From the NCBI GenBank assembly GCA_035651715.1, contig DASRFD010000008.1:1-43984 (forward strand): a DNA stretch of 43,984 nt, in the 5' to 3' direction. Both the position numbers and the translations under genes were made by a program. The DNA is from Nevskia sp035651715. GTDB lineage: Bacteria; Pseudomonadota; Gammaproteobacteria; Nevskiales; Nevskiaceae. Of this stretch, positions 1 to 8,391 are shown piece by piece (the first letter of the stretch is position 1; the number at the start of each line of letters is the position of its first letter). The notes under the pieces were generated by a model. The model saw nothing but the letters and a program-made list of their open reading frames with translations, did no database searches and was not told the DNA's origin.

Positions 1-1397
1 ACAACTTCTACGGCCTCACCGACGACGCCACCGTGCAGGATGTCGGCGTGCTCGGCGCGCGCCTGGCGGTCGAGCTGCTGCCGCGCCTGACCCTGCGCAA
101 CCGGCTGCAGTACAGCCGCTACCGCATCGACGCGCGCGAGACCGGTCCCAACTCGGTCGGCACCTGCTCCGCCCTGCCCTGCAGCGACAGCAGCTTCGTG
201 GTGCTGCCGACCAAGGCCGCCGGCAACACCAACGTCGATCACCTGCCGCTGGACCAGCTCTACGTGCAGATCGGCAGCCACGCCCGCAACATCAAGGACA
301 CCTCGGCCTTCGACCAGACCGATGTGCTGTGGAAGTTCGAGACCGGCCGGCTGCGGCACGACTTCGTCGCCGGCGCCGAGATCGGCCGCGACACCTATCT
401 CAACCGGGGCATCACGCTGAAGAACCTGCCCTACGTCTCGCTGGAGAGCCCGGCCTATCTGTCGGGCGCCCAGGCCGGCGTGACCAGCACGCCCGGCAAT
501 ACGGTGCAGTCCAGTGCCATCACCGAGGCGGCCTATTTCAACGACACCGTGACCCTCGCCGAGCACTGGAAGGCGGTGGGCGGCCTGCGCTGGGACCGCT
601 ACGAGGCGCAGCTGACCACCACGCCGCCGCCGGGCGGCAGCCTGTCCGGCACCACCGTGGCGGCGGCGCGGCAGACGGTCTATTACGACAGCGTGCGCGG
701 CGGGCTGCTGTACCAGCCCAGCGGCACGCGGACCTATTACGCCTCCTACGGCACCTCCTTCGACCCCTCGCTGGAGCAGCTCACTGTCACCAACGGCACC
801 CAGGCGGTGCCGCCGGAGAAGAACCGCTCCTACGAGGTGGGCGGCAAGTGGGACCTGTTCGACGGCAACCTGTCGCTCACCTCGGCGCTGTTCCAGGTGG
901 AGAAGAACAACGCCCGCTCGCAGGTCAGCGCCGGCGTGTACACGCTCGACGGCAAGGTCCGCGTCAACGGCGCCGCGCTGTCCGCCGCCGGCCGCATCAC
1001 GCCGAAGTGGGAGGTGATCGGCGGCTACACCTATCTGGACCCCAAGATCGTCGCCGCCGGCCAGGCCGACGGCACCACCGGCAAGACCCCGGCCAACGTG
1101 CCGCGCAACAACCTCACCACCTGGACCAGCTACAAGCCGGTGCAGCAGTGGGAGCTCGGCACCGGGCTGGTCTATTCCTCCTCGCGCTACGCCAACACCA
1201 CCAACACGGTGGCGGTCGACGGCTTCGTCCGCTGGGACGCCACGGTGGCTTACCACCAGCGCCGCTATGACCTGCGCCTGAACCTGCTCAACCTGTCGGA
1301 TACCCATTATTTCGACTCGTTGATCCAGTCCGATGGCGGCCGCGCGGTGCCCGGCATCAGCCGCACCGCGCTGGTCACCCTGACCTGCCGCCTGTAA
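1..1397 (+). CDS. TonB-dependent siderophore receptor, C-terminal part (truncated by window edge)
   Basis: This is the C-terminal roughly 465 residues of an outer-membrane TonB-dependent receptor; the reading frame is open to the left edge (codons from base 3), so the plug domain and start lie outside. The visible part is the beta-barrel: alternating aromatic/polar strands, the typical RSYEVGGKWDLF segment, and the late-barrel stretch VPRNNLTTWTSYK. The last residue is Leu (TCRL) rather than the usual aromatic. It resembles catecholate siderophore receptors of the Fiu/PiuA kind. That fits the next gene, because in E. coli fiu is followed by ybiX and in Pseudomonas piuA lies near piuC. The substrate (probably a ferric catecholate) is inferred from this context. 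It is the first gene of a tight operon with tonB, exbB and exbD. Regulation by Fur is likely, but the promoter is not in view. Confidence 0.9.
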   Translation, partial: NFYGLTDDATVQDVGVLGARLAVELLPRLTLRNRLQYSRYRIDARETGPNSVGTCSALPCSDSSFVVLPTKAAGNTNVDHLPLDQLYVQIGSHARNIKDTSAFDQTDVLWKFETGRLRHDFVAGAEIGRDTYLNRGITLKNLPYVSLESPAYLSGAQAGVTSTPGNTVQSSAITEAAYFNDTVTLAEHWKAVGGLRWDRYEAQLTTTPPPGGSLSGTTVAAARQTVYYDSVRGGLLYQPSGTRTYYASYGTSFDPSLEQLTVTNGTQAVPPEKNRSYEVGGKWDLFDGNLSLTSALFQVEKNNARSQVSAGVYTLDGKVRVNGAALSAAGRITPKWEVIGGYTYLDPKIVAAGQADGTTGKTPANVPRNNLTTWTSYKPVQQWELGTGLVYSSSRYANTTNTVAVDGFVRWDATVAYHQRRYDLRLNLLNLSDTHYFDSLIQSDGGRAVPGISRTALVTLTCRL

Positions 1398-1413
1398 GCC
1401 GGAGCCCGCGCCG

Positions 1414-2100
1414 ATGCTGCTGAAGATCCCCGCCGTGCTGAACGCCGAACAGCTGCGCGCGGTGCGTGCGCGGCTGCTCGCGGCCGAGGCGCCCTGGGTC
1501 GACGGCCGCGTCACCGCCGGCTACCAGGGCGCGCCGGTCAAGCGCAACCGGCAGCTGGAGGAGCTGTCGCCGCTGGCGCAGGAGCTGGGCGACCTGATCC
1601 TGGCGCGGCTGGAGCGCAATCCGCTGTTCATCAGCGCGGCGCTGCCGGCGCGGGTCTATCCGCCGATGTTCAACCGCTACGAGGGCGGCATGCACTTCGG
1701 CAGCCACATCGACGGCGCGGTACGGCTGGTGCCCGGCAGCGGCCTCAAGCTGCGCACCGACCTCTCGGCCACCTTGTTCCTGGCCGATCCGGCCGAGTAC
1801 GACGGCGGCGAGCTGCTGATCGAGGACAACTACGGCAGCCACGGCGTCAGGCTGCCGGCCGGCGACCTCGTGCTGTACCCGGCGAGCAGCCGCCACAGCG
1901 TCAGCCCGGTGACGCGCGGCGCGCGCCTGGCCAGCTTCTTCTGGGTGCAGAGCCTGGTGCGCGACGACGGCCAGCGCCAGTTGCTGTTCGACCTGGACCA
2001 GGCGGTGCAGGCGCTCGGCGCCGGCGGCGCCGAGCCCCAGGCGCTGCTGCGCCTCACCGGCAGCTACCACAACCTGCTGCGCATGTGGAGCGAGACGTGA
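1414..2100 (+). CDS. piuC: PKHD-type Fe(II)/2-oxoglutarate hydroxylase (PiuC/YbiX family)
   Basis: This 228-residue protein matches the usual length of the YbiX/PiuC family (about 225). Family features seen are FNRYEGGMHFGSHID with the iron-binding H-x-D, the downstream strand GGELLIEDNYGSH, a second iron-binding His in SSRHSV, and an Arg (TRGARL) that would bind 2-oxoglutarate. The fold is a cytoplasmic double-stranded beta-helix dioxygenase. Family members sit beside catecholate siderophore receptors and are iron-regulated; their substrate is not settled, and modification of a siderophore or of the uptake machinery has been proposed. Here it starts 16 bases after the receptor gene, so it is almost certainly co-transcribed. 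The ATG at 1414 matches the family N-terminus (MLLKIPAVL). Confidence 0.93.
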   Translation: MLLKIPAVLNAEQLRAVRARLLAAEAPWVDGRVTAGYQGAPVKRNRQLEELSPLAQELGDLILARLERNPLFISAALPARVYPPMFNRYEGGMHFGSHIDGAVRLVPGSGLKLRTDLSATLFLADPAEYDGGELLIEDNYGSHGVRLPAGDLVLYPASSRHSVSPVTRGARLASFFWVQSLVRDDGQRQLLFDLDQAVQALGAGGAEPQALLRLTGSYHNLLRMWSET

Positions 2101-2176
2101 GGCCGCTCCATGCCGCCTCCCCGTGCCCGCGCCGCCGATCCCGCGGCGCGGTCTTTCCTTTCTCCGCAGCCCAGCC

Positions 2177-2842
2177 ATGTCCGCCATCGAAACCCTGAAC
2201 GAGTCCGCCGCCGTCCCGCACAATCCCAGCCGCGTGCGTTTCATCCGCTGGCTGCGCCGGGTGCACGGCTGGATCGGCCTGTGGGGCGCCGCCCTGGGCC
2301 TGCTGTTCGGCAGCAGCGGCATCCTGCTCAACCACCGCGCGGTGATGCGCATCGACGCCGCGCGCAGCCAGGAGAGCACGGTGCAGCTGCCCCTGCCGCA
2401 GCCCGCGCCGCAGAGCGCGCAGGCGATGGCGGAGTGGCTGCGCGACGAGCTCGGGCTGGATCACCCCAACCTCAAGTCGCGCGAAGAAAAGGCGCACCCC
2501 GTAGCCTGGGGCGAGCGGGACCTGGTGCAACCGGGGCACTGGCAGATGTCGCTGACCACGCCGCGCATGAACGTGCAGGCCGACTGGTGGGTGGGCAGCG
2601 CCTACGTCACGCTCAAGCGTTCCGACAACAACTTCTTCGCCGTGCTCGGCAACCTGCACAAGGGCGTCGGCCTGGGCGCGCCCTGGGTGCTGCTGGCCGA
2701 CAGCCTGGCCGGCAGCATCATCCTGCTGTCGCTGACCGGCGTGATCCTGTGGACCCGGCTCAACCGCCGGCGCCTGGCCGGCGCCGCCATCGGCATCGCC
2801 GGCCTGGTGCTGACCCTGGCGCTGTCGCTGTCGGCGATGTAG
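2177..2842 (+). CDS. PepSY-associated membrane protein of the iron-uptake operon
   Basis: This roughly 221-residue inner-membrane protein has the PepSY_TM-like pattern: an N-terminal basic segment (RWLRRVHGWIG) leading into a first membrane helix, a periplasmic domain of about 120 residues, and a C-terminal hairpin of two helices (after LHKGVGLGAPWVLL). Proteins of this type accompany siderophore receptors (PiuB-like or FoxB-like) and are thought to help reduce or release iron from siderophores at the inner membrane; that role is inferred. The ATG at 2177 was chosen over a GTG at 2123 because the residues between are proline- and arginine-rich and unlike the family, although no strong ribosome-binding site precedes either. 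tonB begins 2 bases after its stop. Confidence 0.8.
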   Translation: MSAIETLNESAAVPHNPSRVRFIRWLRRVHGWIGLWGAALGLLFGSSGILLNHRAVMRIDAARSQESTVQLPLPQPAPQSAQAMAEWLRDELGLDHPNLKSREEKAHPVAWGERDLVQPGHWQMSLTTPRMNVQADWWVGSAYVTLKRSDNNFFAVLGNLHKGVGLGAPWVLLADSLAGSIILLSLTGVILWTRLNRRRLAGAAIGIAGLVLTLALSLSAM

Positions 2843-2844
2843 GC

Positions 2845-3495
2845 ATGGCTGCCGCGCACCACGGCGCGCCGGCCTGGCGCGACCGCGCCGCGCCGCGGCG
2901 CTGGCCGGCCATCGCCGCGATCCTGGCGCTGCACGGCGCCGGCCTGTACGCGGCGCTGCGGACCGGCGCGGTGCGCGAGCGGGCCGCCGAGGCGGCGCCG
3001 CTGCTGGTCAGCTTCATCGCCGCGCCGCCGCCCCGCGAACAGGCGCAGCCGGCCCGGCCCGAGCCGGCCAGGGCGAAAGCCGAGCCGCGCCTGATCGCCG
3101 CGCCCGGGCCGGCACCGTCGCCGATGCAGGCACCGCCTCCGCCGCCGCGGGAGGAGCCGGCCGCGCCGGCGGCGCCCCCTGCGCCGCCGGCGCCCGCCGC
3201 CGACGCCCCGCTGACGCCGCCGAACTTCGCCGCCGCCTATCTCGACAACCCGGCGCCGGAATATCCGCGCCTGTCGCGGCGCCTCAAGGAGAGCGGCCGC
3301 GTGCTGCTGCGGGTGCGGGTCGGCGCCGGAGGGCGAGCCGAGCAGATCGAGCTGGGCCGGAGCAGCGGCTACGAACGCCTCGACCAGGCGGCGCAGGACG
3401 CGGTGCGCCGATGGCGCTTCGCCCCGGCCCGGCAAGGCGACCAGGCCGTCGCCGCCTGGGTCATCGTTCCGATCAACTTCCAACTGGAGCCGTAG
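2845..3495 (+). CDS. tonB: Energy transducer TonB
   Basis: This 216-residue protein has the three-part TonB layout. There is one N-terminal membrane anchor (AIAAILALHGAGLYAAL), then a proline/alanine/glutamate-rich periplasm-spanning linker (about residues 55-125), then a C-terminal TonB domain (PEYPRLSRRLKESGRVLL ... SSGYERLDQAAQDAVRRW ... VIVPINFQL). It passes proton-motive-force energy from ExbB/ExbD to the receptor encoded at the start of the operon. The start at 2845 lies 2 bases after the previous stop, and exbB follows by the same spacing, so translation is probably coupled. Being encoded with one receptor suggests a dedicated TonB system; other receptors could also use it. Confidence 0.93.
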   Translation: MAAAHHGAPAWRDRAAPRRWPAIAAILALHGAGLYAALRTGAVRERAAEAAPLLVSFIAAPPPREQAQPARPEPARAKAEPRLIAAPGPAPSPMQAPPPPPREEPAAPAAPPAPPAPAADAPLTPPNFAAAYLDNPAPEYPRLSRRLKESGRVLLRVRVGAGGRAEQIELGRSSGYERLDQAAQDAVRRWRFAPARQGDQAVAAWVIVPINFQLEP

Positions 3496-3497
3496 AC

Positions 3498-4226
3498 ATG
3501 GACGCAACGCAGGCAATGGGCTTCGGCCACTTCCTCACCCGGGCCGACGGCCTGGCCCTGGCCATCCTGGCCGTCATGCTGCTGGCCTCGCTGACCAGCT
3601 GGTACCTGATCCTGACCAAGGCGCTGTCGAACTGGTCGGCGCAGCGGCGCAGCGCGCGCTTCCTCGACTTCTTCTGGAACGCGCCCTCGCTGGGGGCGGT
3701 GGCGGCGCACCTGGAAGGCCGGCACCCGGACGAGCCGTTCTCGCACCTGGCCTATCACGGCATCGCCGCCAGCCACCATCATGAGCGCCACGGCGTCAAC
3801 CGGCTCAACGAGGCGGGCAGCCAGGGCGAGTTCGTCACCCGCACCCTGCGCAAGACCATCGACGAGGAGACCGCGCGGATGGAGGCGGGGCTGACCATCC
3901 TCGCCTCGATCGGCGCCACGGCGCCCTTCGTCGGCCTGCTCGGCACGGTATGGGGCATCTACCACGCCCTGGTCGCCATCGGCATCAGCGGCGCCGGCAC
4001 GCTCGACCAGGTGGCCGGGCCGGTCGGCGAGGCACTGATCATGACCGCCATCGGCCTGAGCGTGGCGATCCCGGCGGTGCTCGGCTACAACTTCCTGGTG
4101 CGCTCCAACCGCATGACCCTGGCGCGCCTCGACGCCTTCGCCCATGACCTGTTCGCCTTCCTCGCCACCGGCGCCAAGATCGAGGCGCAGGCGCCGTCCA
4201 ACATCACGCTGCTGAAGCAGGCATAG
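3498..4226 (+). CDS. exbB: ExbB proton channel subunit of the TonB motor (MotA/TolQ/ExbB family)
   Basis: This 242-residue inner-membrane protein has three membrane helices: one near the N-terminus (LALAILAVMLLASLTSWYL), then a large cytoplasmic loop with a helical TLRKTIDEETARMEAGL segment, then two helices that include the family signature GATAPFVGLLGTVWGIYHAL and the AIGLSVAIPAVLGYNFLV helix. It forms the ExbB pentamer that, with ExbD, uses proton flow to energise TonB. The ATG at 3498 gives the standard N-terminus; in-frame codons upstream overlap tonB. Gene order tonB-exbB-exbD, with 2-base gaps, supports a single transcript. Confidence 0.95.
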   Translation: MDATQAMGFGHFLTRADGLALAILAVMLLASLTSWYLILTKALSNWSAQRRSARFLDFFWNAPSLGAVAAHLEGRHPDEPFSHLAYHGIAASHHHERHGVNRLNEAGSQGEFVTRTLRKTIDEETARMEAGLTILASIGATAPFVGLLGTVWGIYHALVAIGISGAGTLDQVAGPVGEALIMTAIGLSVAIPAVLGYNFLVRSNRMTLARLDAFAHDLFAFLATGAKIEAQAPSNITLLKQA

Positions 4227-4228
4227 CC

Positions 4229-4654
4229 ATGGCCTTCGGCAATCCCGGTGCCCGCGGCGCCAGCGCACCGATGACCGAGATCAACATCGTCCCCCTGGTC
4301 GACGTGATGCTGGTGCTGCTGGTGATCTTCATCATCACCGCGCCGCTGCTGGGCAACGCGGTGAAGATCGACCTGCCCCGGGCCAGCAGCGCGCCGGACC
4401 CGGCCCGGCCGCACGACATCCAGCTGGCCATCGACGGCGGCGGCAACTTCTACTGGAATGGCGAAGCGCTCGACCGCGCCACCCTGGACCAGCGCCTGCG
4501 CGAGGCCGGCCGGAGCCAGCCGGTACCGGAGCTGCACCTGCACGCCGACAAGGCGACGCGCTACGAAGTCCTGGCGGGGGTGATGAGCCAGGCCAGCCGC
4601 GACGGCGTGACGCGCATCGGCTTCGTCACCGATCCGCCCGCGGCCGGGCCGTAA
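4229..4654 (+). CDS. exbD: ExbD subunit of the TonB motor (ExbD/TolR family)
   Basis: This 141-residue protein has the ExbD pattern: a short cytoplasmic N-terminus containing the conserved MTEINIVPLVDVMLVLLVIF stretch, where the Asp in the single membrane helix (PLVDVML) is the proton-carrying residue, followed by a periplasmic domain (about residues 45-135). It works with ExbB to energise TonB. It is the last gene of the operon, starting 2 bases after exbB. The 135 bases that follow (4655-4789) are very GC-rich with overlapping GGCC/GCCGGC inverted repeats around 4690-4720, which could act as a transcript end, but no T-run follows, so no terminator is called. Confidence 0.95.
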   Translation: MAFGNPGARGASAPMTEINIVPLVDVMLVLLVIFIITAPLLGNAVKIDLPRASSAPDPARPHDIQLAIDGGGNFYWNGEALDRATLDQRLREAGRSQPVPELHLHADKATRYEVLAGVMSQASRDGVTRIGFVTDPPAAGP

Positions 4655-4789
4655 CGAACGCGGCGCGGCCGCACGGCCCGGGCCACCGCGGCGATGCCGG
4701 CGGCCGCGGCCGGCGGGCTTGCGGCAGCGCCGGACGCGGCTGCGCCGTCGGCGTTATGATCCGGGCAGCCCGACGCAAAGGACTGCACC

Positions 4790-6754
4790 GTGATTCCCGC
4801 ACGACACCGCACCCAGCTGCTGATGATGCTCGGCGAAGCCGCCGAGATCGAACACTGCCTGATGTGCTGCTACCTCTACGCCGCCTTCTCGCTGAAACAG
4901 TCCGCCGACGAGGACCTGACGGCGGAGGAAGCCGAGGCGGTGCAGCGCTGGCGGCGCGAAGTGATGCGCATCGCCACCGACGAGATGCTGCACCTGGCCC
5001 TGGCCAACAACCTGTCGGTCGCGCTCGGCGGCCGTCCGCACTACCGCCGCTTCAATTTCCCGATCTCGCCCGGCCTGTTCCCGGCCGACGTGGTGGTGGA
5101 GCTGTCGCCGCTGGACCTGGACACGCTGGACCACTTCGTCTACCTGGAACGCCCGCTCGACGCCAAGGACCAGGACGGCGGCCGCTTCGAGAAGCTCAGC
5201 TACCGCCGCCAGGGCGCCGCCGATCGCCTGATGCCGTTCGCCGACGACTACCAGACCGTCGGCGAGCTCTACGCCTCGATCCGCGACAGCGTGACGCAGC
5301 TGGTGGCGGACCTGGGCGAGGCGGCGGTGTTCGTCGGCACCCGCGAGGCGCAGCTGTCGCCGCGCGACTTCGGCATGCCGGGCCTGCGCACCATCGGCAC
5401 CCTCGAAGACGCCGTGGCGGCGGTGGACTTCATCGTCCACCAGGGCGAGGGTTCGCCGCAGGACAAGGCCGGCTCGCACTTCTCGCGCTTCTGCGCCATC
5501 CGCCGCGAATGGCAGCGGCTGCTCGCCGCCCGCCCGGCCTTCACGCCGCACCGCCCGGTGGCGCGCAACCCGGTGATGCGCTCGCCGATCCTGCCGGGCC
5601 GCGTCCAGGTGGTGGAGGAGCCGGCGATCCAGCTGCTCGACGCCGGCAACGTCTGCTACGAGCTGATGCTGCACGTGCTGGCCGCCACCGCCGAGCTCAA
5701 GCCCTGCGCGCAGCAGGGCCAGCAGCGCGGCGACATCGTGCGGCAGAGCCTGCGCCTGATGCAGGCCGTCGGCGAGATCGGCTCGATGCTGAGCCGCCTG
5801 CCGGCGAACCGCGACAACCCGGGCGTCAACGCCGGGCTTACCTTCACCGTCTCGCGCACCGAGCTGACCTTCCTGACGCCGATCACCGACAGCTTCGCCC
5901 TGGGCGAGCGCTTCTGCGCCCTGGCCGGCCGCCTGGAGCAGCTGGCGCCGGCGCACCCGCAGCTGCGCCGCCATGCCGAGGCGATGCGCGAGCACGAACG
6001 CTTCTGGAAGGAACGGTACGGCGGCCTGCGCGGCGAAGCCCCGCCGGCGCCGCCTGCCGCCGCGCCGCAGCCCGCCGCGCCGCTCGCCGCCCCCGCCCCG
6101 GCCAAGCCCGCCGAAGTGGTGGAAGGCCGCGAGGTGACGCTGGTGTTCGACTCCAGGCGCTGCATCCACTCGCGCGGCTGCGTGCTGGGCGAGCCCGGGG
6201 TGTTCATCGCCAACAAGCCGGGCGACTGGATCTACCCCGACACCGCCACGCCGGAGCGCCTGTCGCTGGTGGCGGTCAACTGCCCCTCCGGCGCGATCTC
6301 GGTGCGGCGCCGCGACGGCGTGCAGGAAATGCCGCCGCCGGTCAACGTGGTGCGCGTGCGCGAGAACGGCCCGCTCGCCTTCCACGGCGAGCTGGACATC
6401 GTCGGCCACCCGCCCGGCGACGCCGCGCCCTACCGCGCCACGCTTTGCCGCTGCGGCCAGTCGCGCAACAAGCCGTTCTGCGACGGCTCGCACAACGAGG
6501 CGAAATTCCAGGCCACCGGCGAACCCGCGACGCGCGATTCGCAGCCGCTGCCGCTGCGCAACGGCAGGCTGCGCGTCGCCCCGCAGCGCAACGGCCCGCT
6601 GGAGGTGAGCGGCAACCTGGAGCTGTGCGCCGGCACCGGCCGCACCGTCGACCGGCTCGGCGGCGCGCGCTTTTGCCGCTGCGGGCAGTCGAAGGACAAG
6701 CCGTTCTGCGACGGCAGCCACGTGCTGGCGGGGTTCGAAGCCGAGGGCGCCTGA
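4790..6754 (+). CDS. Multidomain iron protein: ferritin-like + Fer4_19-type ferredoxin + two CDGSH motifs
   Basis: This 654-residue protein has three recognisable parts. Residues about 1-240 are a ferritin-like domain of the VioB/iminophenyl-pyruvate dimer synthase type, with EIEHCLMCCYLY and TDEMLHLALANNL carrying the Glu/His metal ligands. After an Ala/Pro linker (about 415-440) comes a divergent single-cluster ferredoxin domain with C458, C464 and C498 (CIHSRGC ... NCPSGAI). Then follow two CDGSH [2Fe-2S] motifs: C553, C555, C564, H568, and C629, C631, C640, H644. The start is GTG at 4790 with AAAGGA at 4777-4782. Ferredoxin-CDGSH proteins are known; joining to a ferritin-like domain suggests a redox enzyme or oxygen-sensing electron-transfer protein. 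The reaction is unknown. It lies just after the iron-uptake operon. Confidence 0.85.
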   Translation: MIPARHRTQLLMMLGEAAEIEHCLMCCYLYAAFSLKQSADEDLTAEEAEAVQRWRREVMRIATDEMLHLALANNLSVALGGRPHYRRFNFPISPGLFPADVVVELSPLDLDTLDHFVYLERPLDAKDQDGGRFEKLSYRRQGAADRLMPFADDYQTVGELYASIRDSVTQLVADLGEAAVFVGTREAQLSPRDFGMPGLRTIGTLEDAVAAVDFIVHQGEGSPQDKAGSHFSRFCAIRREWQRLLAARPAFTPHRPVARNPVMRSPILPGRVQVVEEPAIQLLDAGNVCYELMLHVLAATAELKPCAQQGQQRGDIVRQSLRLMQAVGEIGSMLSRLPANRDNPGVNAGLTFTVSRTELTFLTPITDSFALGERFCALAGRLEQLAPAHPQLRRHAEAMREHERFWKERYGGLRGEAPPAPPAAAPQPAAPLAAPAPAKPAEVVEGREVTLVFDSRRCIHSRGCVLGEPGVFIANKPGDWIYPDTATPERLSLVAVNCPSGAISVRRRDGVQEMPPPVNVVRVRENGPLAFHGELDIVGHPPGDAAPYRATLCRCGQSRNKPFCDGSHNEAKFQATGEPATRDSQPLPLRNGRLRVAPQRNGPLEVSGNLELCAGTGRTVDRLGGARFCRCGQSKDKPFCDGSHVLAGFEAEGA

Positions 6755-6769
6755 GCCCGCCCGGCCGGG

Positions 6770-7594
6770 TCAAGCCACGCCGAGGTAGCGTTCGAACTCG
6801 CGCCGGCGTGCCGCATCCAGCGCCGGTGCGGCGGCGCCCGGGCCGAGCTGCCGGCTCAAGCGGCGGTGCGCCTCGGCAAAGGTCCGCAGCTCGCGGCTGG
6901 CGCCGAGGTCCTCGCCGCGCTGGCGCAGCACGGCCTGGTCCAGCACCCCTTCGATCAGCGCGAGCTGGCGCTCGATGTAGTCGAGGCAGCGCCGGCGGCA
7001 GGCCGCGGAGACGCGGGCGGCAAGATTCAGCACCGGCGCGATCGACAGGCTGAGGTAGCCGCCCGCCGGGATCGCCGGCGGCTCGCGGGCCAGCTGTTCC
7101 GACACGGCGTTGCCCCACCAGTATTCGTCGAGCCGCACCGCCTCGCGGCGCCGCTCCAGCGCTTCGATCGAGCCGGCGTCCACCAGGCGCCCGCCGCGCA
7201 CGATCACCTCGTGCTGCGCCGACTCGCCGGCGACGATGCACTGCGCGCCGAAGTAGCTGGCGCTGGCGTTGCGGCCGAGCAGCACCGCGGCCTGCATCGA
7301 GTCCGGCAGGGCCGCGTCCAGCGGCACGACCGCGCACACCGCGGGCTTGCCTCGTTCGTGCAGGGTGCAGCGCCGGTCCGGGCCGAGGGCCGGGCAGCCG
7401 TGGAGCGCGGGATAGTCGTAGGCCTGGCCCAGCACCGCGAGGCGGCGCCCGGCCCCGCGGCGCAGCGACAGGCAGCCGACGAACAGATCCTGATGCCGCA
7501 ACAGCTCCGGCAGGCTCAGCAGCGGCGGCGAATTGCAGCACTTGCCGCAGGCATTGCAACGGTGCGACACGGTGACTGCCGCGGCCGGGCTCAC
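6770..7594 (-). CDS. YkgJ-like cysteine-cluster (zinc/iron-binding) protein
   Basis: This protein of about 274 residues opens with a cysteine cluster, HRCNACGKCC, followed by GCPALGPDRRCTLHERGKP and a further Cys (AVC). That is the C-x2-C-x2-CC ... C-x-L-H layout of the YkgJ family (PF03692), thought to bind iron or zinc. The remaining roughly 180 residues are helical and unassigned. The start is uncertain: GTG at 7594 overlaps the stop of the gene before it by four bases (GTGA), while GTG at 7570 sits right before the cysteine cluster; no ATG is available nearby. It is the last gene of the sulfatase operon. A role in metal supply or as a cysteine-modifying partner of the sulfatase system is speculation from context. 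Confidence 0.8.
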   Translation of the reverse strand: MSPAAAVTVSHRCNACGKCCNSPPLLSLPELLRHQDLFVGCLSLRRGAGRRLAVLGQAYDYPALHGCPALGPDRRCTLHERGKPAVCAVVPLDAALPDSMQAAVLLGRNASASYFGAQCIVAGESAQHEVIVRGGRLVDAGSIEALERRREAVRLDEYWWGNAVSEQLAREPPAIPAGGYLSLSIAPVLNLAARVSAACRRRCLDYIERQLALIEGVLDQAVLRQRGEDLGASRELRTFAEAHRRLSRQLGPGAAAPALDAARRREFERYLGVA

Positions 7595-8391
7595 CACGGC
7601 CGCCGCACCGAATCCTGGTAGCGGCTCAGGATGAAATGCTTGATCTCGGGTGAATGGTAGGCCGCGACCAGCGCGCCGACCCAGGGCTTGCCGCGATCCT
7701 CGGCGCGCACGGCGATGACCTTCGCGTAGGGGCTGCGCGCGTCCTCCATGCCGATCGAGTCGCGGGCCGGCCGCAGGCCCGCCTGCTCCGCCGCTTCCCA
7801 GGGGATCGCGGCGAGGGCCACCTGCGGCAGCGCCGCGGCCAGGCGCTCCGCCGGCAGGCGGATGAAGCGCAGCCGACGCGGATTGCTGCTGACATCCGCG
7901 GGCGCGGCATGCAGGCCGGCGCTGTCGGGAAAGCCGATCAGGCCGTAGTTCTGCAGCAGGATCAGGGCGCGCGCGCAGTCGGCCGGCGTATCCGGCAGGG
8001 CCACGGTGCTGTCGGGCCCCAGCTCGCGCAGCGAAGCGAGGCGGCGGGAGTAGAACGACAGCGGCAAGGTCACGGTGTAGGCCACGTCGACCAGGCGCGC
8101 GCCGGACGAGGCATTCCACTGGCGCAGCCCGGCCAGGTCCGCCGAGCCGTCCGCGTCGATGCGGCCCGCGGCGAGCGCAGCGTCGAGCCGGGCCGGATCG
8201 TCGAAAGGCAGCAAGCGCAGCTCCAGGCCCATGCGCGCCGCGACCTCCCGCACCGCCTGCAGGATTTCCTCCTGCGCACCGCGGGCGACGCCGATGCGGA
8301 CCACCTGCGCCGCCGTGCCCAGGTGCGCGGACGCCGCGCCCAGCGCCAGCGCCGCGGCGGCGGGGAGGACGTAGCGGCGCACCGCGCTCAT
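7591..8391 (-). CDS. MetQ/NlpA-like periplasmic substrate-binding protein (orphan)
   Basis: This 266-residue protein has a signal peptide (residues about 1-28; LPAAAALALGAASAHLGTAA, no clear lipobox Cys) and a binding-protein fold resembling NlpA/MetQ: VVRIGVARGAQEEILQAV, then LDAALAAGRIDADGSADL, then VALPDTPADCARALILLQ, and a C-terminal AKVIAVRAEDRGKPWVGAL. Family members bind methionine or other small ligands for an ABC importer, but no permease or ATPase gene is adjacent. The ATG at 8391 overlaps the stop of the upstream gene (ATGA), so translation is coupled to the formylglycine-generating enzyme. In this operon the ligand may be a sulfur compound released by the sulfatase; that is inference. 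Confidence 0.75.
   Translation of the reverse strand: MSAVRRYVLPAAAALALGAASAHLGTAAQVVRIGVARGAQEEILQAVREVAARMGLELRLLPFDDPARLDAALAAGRIDADGSADLAGLRQWNASSGARLVDVAYTVTLPLSFYSRRLASLRELGPDSTVALPDTPADCARALILLQNYGLIGFPDSAGLHAAPADVSSNPRRLRFIRLPAERLAAALPQVALAAIPWEAAEQAGLRPARDSIGMEDARSPYAKVIAVRAEDRGKPWVGALVAAYHSPEIKHFILSRYQDSVRRPW

Noticed and set aside
4655..4789. GC-rich palindromic sequence after exbD as a terminator
   Set aside because: Many overlapping GGCC repeats can pair, but no T-run follows on either strand.
4754..6721. Long minus-strand open frame opposite the ferritin-like/CDGSH gene
   Set aside because: Product is Arg/His/Ala/Gln-rich with no domain, and the opposite strand encodes clear iron-sulfur motifs.
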